The translations under genes were made by a program, and so were the position numbers. From contig DATAZV010000293.1 of the NCBI GenBank assembly GCA_036271855.1, positions 1 to 11,430 on the forward strand: 11,430 nt of DNA, in the 5' to 3' direction. Source of the stretch: JAQGMJ01 sp036271855 (GTDB taxonomy: Bacteria; Pseudomonadota; Gammaproteobacteria; Burkholderiales; JAEUOS01). Under the pieces are notes generated by a model. That model worked only from the letters and a program-made list of their open reading frames with translations, had not been told where the DNA came from and searched no databases. Below, piece by piece: positions 7,295-11,430 of this stretch (the stretch's first letter is position 1; each line of letters begins with the position of its first letter).

Positions 7295-7327
7295 CGCGGA
7301 AAACGGGATAATCCGTTTGTTCCCGCG
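7295..7327 (+). promoter_or_regulatory. Hairpin between CHAD gene and Bug gene
   Basis: Perfect 6-bp stem AAACGG (7301-7306) and CCGTTT (7313-7318) around the loop GATAAT, lengthened by imperfect pairing of CGCGG (7295-7299) with the C/G-rich stretch at 7322-7327. It starts 21 nt after the CHAD stop and is followed by only a short T-rich stretch, so it could be a weak terminator. The loop GATAAT also resembles a -10 element for the downstream Bug gene, but no matching -35 is seen. Confidence 0.35.
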
Positions 7328-7412
7328 CGGCGAGTAGCGCCAGCGCGGATGAAACACCACCGACCCGGCGCGCGGTCGCCAGCACCGCGCGCTCCCTTCG
7401 AGAGGAACAAGC

Positions 7413-8375
7413 ATGAAGACAATCCTGGGCGCCCTCGCGGCTGCCCTCGCACTCAGTACGATCGCCCCGGCCTACGGCCAGGCTTACCCGACCAAGCCGA
7501 TCCGCATCGTCGCGCCTTTCGCCCCGGGCGGGGGCACCGACTTCATCGCGCGCCAGGTGGCCGACCGCCTGAGCCAGAAGCTGGGCCAGCCGGTGCTGGT
7601 GGAAAACCGCCCCGGCGCCGGCGGCAACCTCGGCGCGGAAATCGCCATCAAGTCGCCGGCCGACGGCTACACCCTGCTGCTGATCGCCGGCAGCTTCACG
7701 GTGAATGCCAGCATGTACAAGCTGCCGTACGATTCCGGCAACGACATCACGCCGATCATCCAGCTTTCGCAAGGCCCGTTCGTGGTGGTGGTGCCGACCA
7801 GCCTGAAGGCGAACAACCTGAAGGAACTCATCGCGCTGGCCAAGGCCCAGCCCGACAAGCTTTCCTACGCCAGCTCCGGTGCCGGCAGCATCACCCAACT
7901 GGCGACCGAGCTGTTCCTCGAAATGGCGAAGATCAAGATCGTGCACGTACCCTACAAGGGCACCGGCCCGGCGCAGACCGACACCATCGCCGGCACCACG
8001 CAACTGCTGTTCGGCAGCGTCGCCACCACCCTGCCCTTCGCCAAGCAGGGACGCCTGCGCGCGCTGGCCGTCACCACTTCCAAGCGCATCGCCGCCGCGC
8101 CGGAAATCCCCACCGTCGCCGAAGCCGGCGTGCCCGGCTACGACGTCATCCTGTGGCACGGCCTGATCGGCCCCAAGGGCATCCCCAAGCCGATCGTCGA
8201 CAAGCTCAACGCCGCCGCCAACGAGGTGATGAAGGACAAGGCGATGGAAGAAAAGCTGGCCGGCGAAGGCGTGACGCCCGCGGGCGGCACCTCGGCGCAG
8301 TTCGGCGCACTGATCAAGAGCGACATCGCGCGCTGGGCCAAGGTGATCAAGCAGGCGGACATCAAGGTCGAGTAA
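7413..8375 (+). CDS. Orphan Bug-family periplasmic solute-binding protein
   Basis: Fourth Bug/TctC protein, 320 residues. ATG at 7413 is preceded by AGAGGAA (7401-7407), the best ribosome binding site among the Bug genes here, suggesting strong expression. A standard signal peptide (hydrophobic residues 5-20) ends at YGQA (21-24) before YPTKPIRIV. Bug motifs are APFAPGGGTDFIAR (34-47), VENRPGAGGNLG (63-74) and ADGYTLL (83-89), followed by VPYKGTGPAQ and PTVAEAGVPGY in the second half, both typical. The gene is monocistronic: hairpin upstream, bidirectional terminator 17 nt after its stop. It converges on the FAH-family gene, but no permease is adjacent. The substrate is not predictable from sequence; the sequence differs widely from the other three Bug proteins here, so it is not a recent duplicate. 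Confidence 0.94.
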   Translation: MKTILGALAAALALSTIAPAYGQAYPTKPIRIVAPFAPGGGTDFIARQVADRLSQKLGQPVLVENRPGAGGNLGAEIAIKSPADGYTLLLIAGSFTVNASMYKLPYDSGNDITPIIQLSQGPFVVVVPTSLKANNLKELIALAKAQPDKLSYASSGAGSITQLATELFLEMAKIKIVHVPYKGTGPAQTDTIAGTTQLLFGSVATTLPFAKQGRLRALAVTTSKRIAAAPEIPTVAEAGVPGYDVILWHGLIGPKGIPKPIVDKLNAAANEVMKDKAMEEKLAGEGVTPAGGTSAQFGALIKSDIARWAKVIKQADIKVE

Positions 8376-8392
8376 GCAGCACCGCAGCAAAC

Positions 8393-8426
8393 AAAAACGG
8401 GAGCCGCGGCTCCCGTTTTTATTTTT
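8393..8426. terminator. Bidirectional intrinsic terminator
   Basis: A perfect 28-nt palindrome (8393-8420), with half-sites AAAAACGGGAGCCG and CGGCTCCCGTTTTT. On the plus strand the stem is followed by a T run (to 8426 with one A). On the minus strand the A tract and upstream AAAC give an equivalent U run. It lies between the convergent Bug gene (stop 8375) and the FAH-family gene (stop 8438) and should end transcription of both. Confidence 0.92.
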
Positions 8427-8437
8427 CGTCTACCGAA

Positions 8438-9310
8438 TTACTTCTCGTCGGCGATCGGATTCGACAGCACGCCGATGCCTTCCACCTCGATCTCGATGGT
8501 GTCGCCCGGCGCCATCCACACCGGCGGCGTACGCGCGTAGCCGACGCCGGCCGGCGTGCCGGTGATCACCACGTCGCCGGGCTCCAGCGTCAGGCATTCG
8601 GTGACCAGCACCAGGGTCTCGACCACATCCCAGAGAAAGTCGCTGGTATTGGCATCCTGCATGATCTTGCCGTTCAGGCGCGACTGGATGCGCAGGCCGG
8701 CGCCGCCCGCGGGCAACTCGTCCGGGGTCACCAGCCAGGGGCCGAAAGGGCCGGATTCATCGAAGTTCTTGCCGATGGTCCATTGGTTGGACTTGCGCTG
8801 GTAGTCGCGCACCGAGCCGTCGTTGAAGCACGAATAGCCCGCGATGCAATCGAGCGCATTCTCGCGCGTAAGATGGCGCACGCGCTTGCCGATCACCACC
8901 GCCAGCTCGGCCTCATAGTCGAGCTTGGTCGACACTTTCGGGCGGATCAGCGGCTCCAGGTGCCCGGTCATCGAGGAAGGGCCGCGCATGAACAGGCCCG
9001 GATACTCGGGGCGCGCATGGCCGCCCTCCTTGGCGTGGTCGGCGTAGTTCAGGCCCATGCAGACGATCTTGCTGGGACGCGTGATCAGCGGCAGGAAACG
9101 CACCTCGGAAAGCGCGCGCACGGCCGAGGCGGGCGCATTCGCCGCCGCTTTTTTCGCCGCCTCCAGGCCGCCGGCGACGATCAGCGCCCCCAGGTCGGTG
9201 GGCAGGTCCTTGGAGACGGCCGCCAGGTCGACAAACTCCTGTGCGCCGGCCTTGGGCAGAACGCCCACGCCCGCGCGCCCGCTCCGGTCGATGAAACTCA
9301 ATAGCCGCAT
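8438..9310 (-). CDS. Fumarylacetoacetate hydrolase (FAH) family protein
   Basis: Cytoplasmic, divalent-metal-dependent enzyme of the family that cleaves or hydrates 2-oxo/1,3-dicarbonyl acids (fumarylpyruvate and acylpyruvate hydrolases, 2-oxohept-3-ene-1,7-dioate hydratase/isomerase, oxaloacetate decarboxylases). The 290-residue protein has the small N-terminal domain typical of the longer members. Then come GLNYADHAKE (86-95), the metal ligands Glu133 and Glu135 in KLDYEAELAVVIG, the third ligand Asp164 in CFNDGSVRDYQ, and the signatures IGKNFD (179-184) and TGTPAGVG (250-257). The start at 9310 has AAGGA five bases upstream on its own strand. An open frame extending far upstream of this ATG is antisense to two real genes and is ignored. 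It is divergent from the deacetylase-like gene, with a 186-nt shared control region. The precise substrate is unknown. Confidence 0.93.
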   Translation of the reverse strand: MRLLSFIDRSGRAGVGVLPKAGAQEFVDLAAVSKDLPTDLGALIVAGGLEAAKKAAANAPASAVRALSEVRFLPLITRPSKIVCMGLNYADHAKEGGHARPEYPGLFMRGPSSMTGHLEPLIRPKVSTKLDYEAELAVVIGKRVRHLTRENALDCIAGYSCFNDGSVRDYQRKSNQWTIGKNFDESGPFGPWLVTPDELPAGGAGLRIQSRLNGKIMQDANTSDFLWDVVETLVLVTECLTLEPGDVVITGTPAGVGYARTPPVWMAPGDTIEIEVEGIGVLSNPIADEK

Positions 9311-9318
9311 AAAAATCC

Positions 9319-9356
9319 TTCGAATCGAAAATATGAGGGTGTGTGCAAATGCGCAA
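9319..9356 (-). promoter_or_regulatory. Possible promoter and operator of the FAH-family gene
   Basis: On the minus strand TTGCGC (9351-9356) is followed after 17 nt by TATTTT (9328-9333), a weak sigma-70-like pair. Next to it is the odd palindrome TTCGA-A-TCGAA (9319-9329), which overlaps the -10 edge and the ribosome binding site. That is a plausible place for a repressor to act. Both hexamers are poor matches, so this is tentative. Confidence 0.3.
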
Positions 9357-9496
9357 AGGCCCGCGTGCTCCATAAGCCGAACCGCGGCAACCGGGCGCCC
9401 GGCATCGCCGATAATTATGTCATGGCCGCCGGGATATGATTCGCCCCGGCCGGCCTCTTGTGCTTTCGCCCCATTTCTTGCGTTCCCAAAATCGCC

Positions 9497-10363
9497 ATGT
9501 CCAGTAACGAAACCCCCATCATCACCCGCCTCGGCGACGATTTCCGCTGGCCCGGCGGCAAACGCGTCGCCGTGATTTTCAATGTTGCCTACGAGGCATG
9601 GTCCGACGGCCAGGCGCCCGGCATCGGCCCGATGGGCAATGTGCTCAAGCCCGGATTCTTCGATACCAACGCGCACTCCTGGGCTGCTTTCGGCGCGGTG
9701 CGCGGCATCCACCGCCTGCTGGGCTACGCCGACAAGCGCGGCGTCAAGGTGAGCGTGATGACCAACGGCGTGCTGGCCGAGCGCGACCCCGCCACGGTGC
9801 AGTCGATCGCCGCGCGCGGCCATGAAATCGTCAACCATTCCTGGGGCATGGACGTGATCCCGGTGTATTTCAAGGAAGACGAAGAGCGCGCCAACCTGAA
9901 GCGAAACCACGACATCCTCGAACGCGCCTCCGGCCAGGCGCCGGTGGGCTGGATCAGCCCGCGCGGCACCGGCAGCCCGATCTCTCCACGCCTGCTGGCC
10001 GAGGCCGGCTACCTGCACCACGGCGACTGCAACGACGACGACCGCCCTTACGTGCTCGACTTCGGCGGCCGCCGCATCGTTGCCATCCCGCTCACCATGG
10101 ACGTCAACGACCTGCCGACCACCATCCGCTACGGCAACCAGCCGCGCGCCATGCTCGACACCTTCAATGACACCTTCGCCGCCATGCGCGAGCGCGAGCA
10201 GGTGCCGCTGTTTCTCGACGTCACTGCCCACACTCACGTCTTCGGCCGTCCCTCGGGCGCCTGGGTCTACGACGAAATCATGGCGCAGGCGCTGGCCGCG
10301 CCGGACGTGTGGATCACCACGCGCGCGGAAATGGCCCGCTACGTCCTGCAACAGACGGCGTAG
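9497..10363 (+). CDS. Polysaccharide deacetylase superfamily protein, PuuE/allantoinase-like
   Basis: NodB-fold hydrolase of 288 residues, without a signal peptide, so cytoplasmic. The usual polysaccharide deacetylase motifs are changed. Motif 1, normally TFDDG, reads IFNVAYEAW (27-35). Motif 2, normally H-S/T-x-x-x-H type, reads GHEIVNHSWGMDV (108-120) and keeps His109 and His114 but lacks the second metal His. SPRGTGS (154-160), HGDCNDDDRPY (175-185) and DVTAHTHVFGRP (241-252) follow. This pattern resembles the PuuE-type allantoinase/cyclic amide hydrolase branch rather than cell-wall deacetylases (inference). ATG at 9497 is chosen because the family-typical sequence begins soon after it; no Shine-Dalgarno is visible, and the open frame reaches a TTG at 9458. 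It is followed 87 nt later by the MBL lipoprotein gene on the same strand. Confidence 0.88.
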   Translation: MSSNETPIITRLGDDFRWPGGKRVAVIFNVAYEAWSDGQAPGIGPMGNVLKPGFFDTNAHSWAAFGAVRGIHRLLGYADKRGVKVSVMTNGVLAERDPATVQSIAARGHEIVNHSWGMDVIPVYFKEDEERANLKRNHDILERASGQAPVGWISPRGTGSPISPRLLAEAGYLHHGDCNDDDRPYVLDFGGRRIVAIPLTMDVNDLPTTIRYGNQPRAMLDTFNDTFAAMREREQVPLFLDVTAHTHVFGRPSGAWVYDEIMAQALAAPDVWITTRAEMARYVLQQTA

Positions 10364-10378
10364 GCAGGGTCCATCGAA

Positions 10379-10420
10379 GCGGCCCGGCGCTGCGTACAAT
10401 CGTCGTTTCGCGCCGCCCGC
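10379..10420 (+). promoter_or_regulatory. Imperfect hairpin with TACAAT in its loop, upstream of the MBL gene
   Basis: GCGG...GGCGC (10379-10390) can pair with GCGCC...CCGC (10410-10420) as nine base pairs around a small internal loop. The 19-nt loop holds TACAAT (10395-10400), a five-of-six match to a -10 element. There is no T tract, so termination is unlikely, and no clear -35. It could be a promoter of the MBL gene or chance in GC-rich DNA. Confidence 0.2.
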
Positions 10421-10450
10421 TGGACCGCGGCAAATCGAGGAGACGGGACG

Positions 10451-11326
10451 ATGCACAAGACGCCGCACCATTTCACCCGCCGCATCCGCGCGGCAACGCT
10501 GCTTCTCGCCACCCTGCTGCTTGCCGCCTGCGCCGGCGGCGCTTCGCGCGTCGCCACGGTCGAGCGCATGTATGTGTTCGAATGCGGCGTCAACCGCACC
10601 AACGACCTGTCGCGCTGGTCGCCCGGCGCCCACATGGGGGAGGCGGCCGCCTTCAGCGACAACTGCTACCTGATCAAGCACGGCCGCGACCTGATGCTGT
10701 GGGACTCGGGCCTCTCCGACGCCATCGCCAACCTGCCCAACGGCCAGAGCAGCGCGGGCGGCGCGATCAACGCGCGCGTCAGCAAAACCCTGGCCTCGCA
10801 ATTCGCCGAACTCGGCATCACGCCCGCGCAAGTGACCCACCTGGCGTTTTCGCACACCCATTCCGACCACGTCGGCAACGCCAACTACTTCACCGGCGCC
10901 ACCCTGTACATCCAGGAACCGGAGTACAACGCCGCCTTCGGCCCGGCCGCCGCCAAGCTGGGCTTCAACCCGGCGCTGTACGACAAGCTGCGGGCCAGCC
11001 CGGTGAAAAAACTGAACGGCGACTTCGACGTCTTCGGCGACGGTTCGGTCACCATCATTTCTACCCCGGGGCACACGCCCGGCCACCAGTCATTGCTGGT
11101 GCGCCTGCCGAAAACCGGCGCCGTGCTGCTCTCCGGCGACATGGTGCACTTCAGGGAAAACTGGGACGAGCGCCGTGTGCCCTCCGCCAACTACGACAAG
11201 GAAGCCAGCGTACGCAGCATGCAAAAAGCCGCTGGCCTGCTGGCGGCGAACCACGCGCAACTCTGGATCAACCACGACATGGCGCAAAGCGCCACCATCG
11301 CCAAGGCACCGCGCTATATCGAGTAG
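10451..11326 (+). CDS. Metallo-beta-lactamase-fold hydrolase, predicted lipoprotein (lactonase-like)
   Basis: Zinc-dependent hydrolase of the metallo-beta-lactamase superfamily, in layout closest to N-acyl homoserine lactonase-type enzymes. The 291-residue protein has the dinuclear metal motif SHTHSDH with His135, His137, Asp139 and His140, then His208 in TPGHTPGH, Asp230 in LLSGDM and His275 in WINHD, so the active site looks complete. The N-terminus is an export signal with TRRIRAATLLL and the lipobox LAAC, giving a lipid-anchored Cys27. The twin arginines may mean Tat export of the folded metalloenzyme (inference). The product would act in the periplasm or at a membrane face. GAGGAGA (10437-10443) is a strong ribosome binding site for ATG 10451. 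It may be co-transcribed with the deacetylase-like gene. Whether the substrate is a lactone or another ester is open. Confidence 0.9.
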   Translation: MHKTPHHFTRRIRAATLLLATLLLAACAGGASRVATVERMYVFECGVNRTNDLSRWSPGAHMGEAAAFSDNCYLIKHGRDLMLWDSGLSDAIANLPNGQSSAGGAINARVSKTLASQFAELGITPAQVTHLAFSHTHSDHVGNANYFTGATLYIQEPEYNAAFGPAAAKLGFNPALYDKLRASPVKKLNGDFDVFGDGSVTIISTPGHTPGHQSLLVRLPKTGAVLLSGDMVHFRENWDERRVPSANYDKEASVRSMQKAAGLLAANHAQLWINHDMAQSATIAKAPRYIE

Positions 11327-11358
11327 GCGGCGCCCGGCCGGGCAGGTGGATTAGACCC

Positions 11359-11430
11359 TCAGACCAACTGGTGTACCAGTTCGGAGAAGGTGGTGGCAGC
11401 GGCGCTGGTATGGATCGGCGTGCCCAGCTG
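11359..11430 (-). CDS. C-terminal end of an unidentified minus-strand gene (partial)
   Basis: Reading leftward from the window edge, 23 sense codons precede a TGA stop at 11359-11361; the last residues are SELVHQLV. The short peptide has the look of a C-terminal amphipathic helix as found in Rossmann-type dehydrogenases (LGTPIHTSAA resembles the C-terminal part of ketopantoate reductase or hydroxyisobutyrate dehydrogenase-like enzymes), but the match is too short to name a product. The position, 32 nt from and convergent with the MBL gene stop, is reasonable for a real gene end. A 16-nt inverted repeat (AACTGGT, GT, ACCAGTT; 11366-11381) lies in its last codons. Confidence 0.45.
   Translation of the reverse strand, partial: QLGTPIHTSAAATTFSELVHQLV

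Noticed and set aside
7349..9304. Long plus-strand open frame running through the fourth Bug gene in another frame and antisense to the FAH gene
   Set aside because: It is Arg/Gly-rich without motifs, and would run through the bidirectional terminator; both overlapped genes are clearly real in their own frames.
9311..11086. A very long minus-strand open frame continuous with the FAH gene and antisense to the deacetylase-like and MBL genes
   Set aside because: The part upstream of ATG 9310 has low-complexity, Arg/Gly/Ala/Val-rich translation with no domain, while the opposite strand encodes two clear enzyme families. It is a side effect of high GC codon bias.
11332..11343. Perfect 12-bp palindrome GCCCGGCCGGGC after the MBL gene
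   Set aside because: Without a T tract on either side it is a poor terminator, and short GC palindromes are expected by chance in DNA this GC-rich.
11366..11381. Inverted repeat AACTGGT-GT-ACCAGTT near the right edge
   Set aside because: It lies in the apparent last codons of the partial minus-strand gene and has no T run, so I do not call it a separate terminator or operator.
1..11430. CRISPR arrays, tRNA or rRNA genes, insertion sequences, phage genes
   Set aside because: No regularly spaced repeats, no cloverleaf-like segment, and no transposase or phage protein motifs were seen on reading through the window.

Overview
This is a GC-rich, accessory-metabolism type window that looks like a betaproteobacterium of the order Burkholderiales (Bordetella/Achromobacter/Cupriavidus-like). 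The main reason is four periplasmic solute-binding proteins of the Bug/TctC family in 11.4 kb; that family is greatly expanded in those genera. The taxon is inferred from gene content and base composition only.

Layout, left to right. (1) 11-3092 (+): a complete tripartite tricarboxylate transporter operon, tctC (binding protein), tctB (small membrane subunit) and tctA (large permease). Two strong hairpins lie between tctC and tctB, and an intrinsic terminator follows tctA. (2) 3179-5094 (+): a D-2-hydroxyacid dehydrogenase whose stop codon overlaps a TTG start (TTGA) of an orphan Bug protein. (3) 5107-6099 (-): a second orphan Bug protein, tail-to-tail with the previous gene with only 12 nt between them. 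(4) 6314-7273 (+): a stand-alone CHAD-domain protein, the one gene here with no evident tie to solute uptake or catabolism. (5) 7413-8375 (+): a third orphan Bug protein with a strong ribosome binding site. (6) A perfect 28-nt palindrome flanked by A and T tracts acts as a bidirectional terminator. (7) 8438-9310 (-): a fumarylacetoacetate hydrolase (FAH) family enzyme. Divergent from it are (8) 9497-10363 (+), a PuuE-like member of the polysaccharide deacetylase superfamily, and (9) 10451-11326 (+), a metallo-beta-lactamase-fold hydrolase exported as a predicted lipoprotein. (10) From 11359 to the right edge is the C-terminal end of another minus-strand gene.

How the genes may work together (inference): Bug/TctC proteins catch carboxylates in the periplasm and TctAB imports them. 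The enzymes around them (hydroxyacid dehydrogenase, FAH-type C-C hydrolase/hydratase, PuuE-like C-N hydrolase, lactonase-like MBL lipoprotein) are types that open rings or process keto/hydroxy acids. The window therefore reads as a scavenging and degradation neighbourhood for organic acids, lactones or cyclic amides. No substrate can be named from sequence. I found no CRISPR array, tRNA, rRNA, insertion sequence or phage gene. I do not see a clearly new multi-gene system. The most unusual points are the deacetylase-like protein lacking the usual metal site, the exported lactonase-like lipoprotein, the terminator placed directly before a gene without a ribosome binding site, and one TctAB permease surrounded by four binding proteins.
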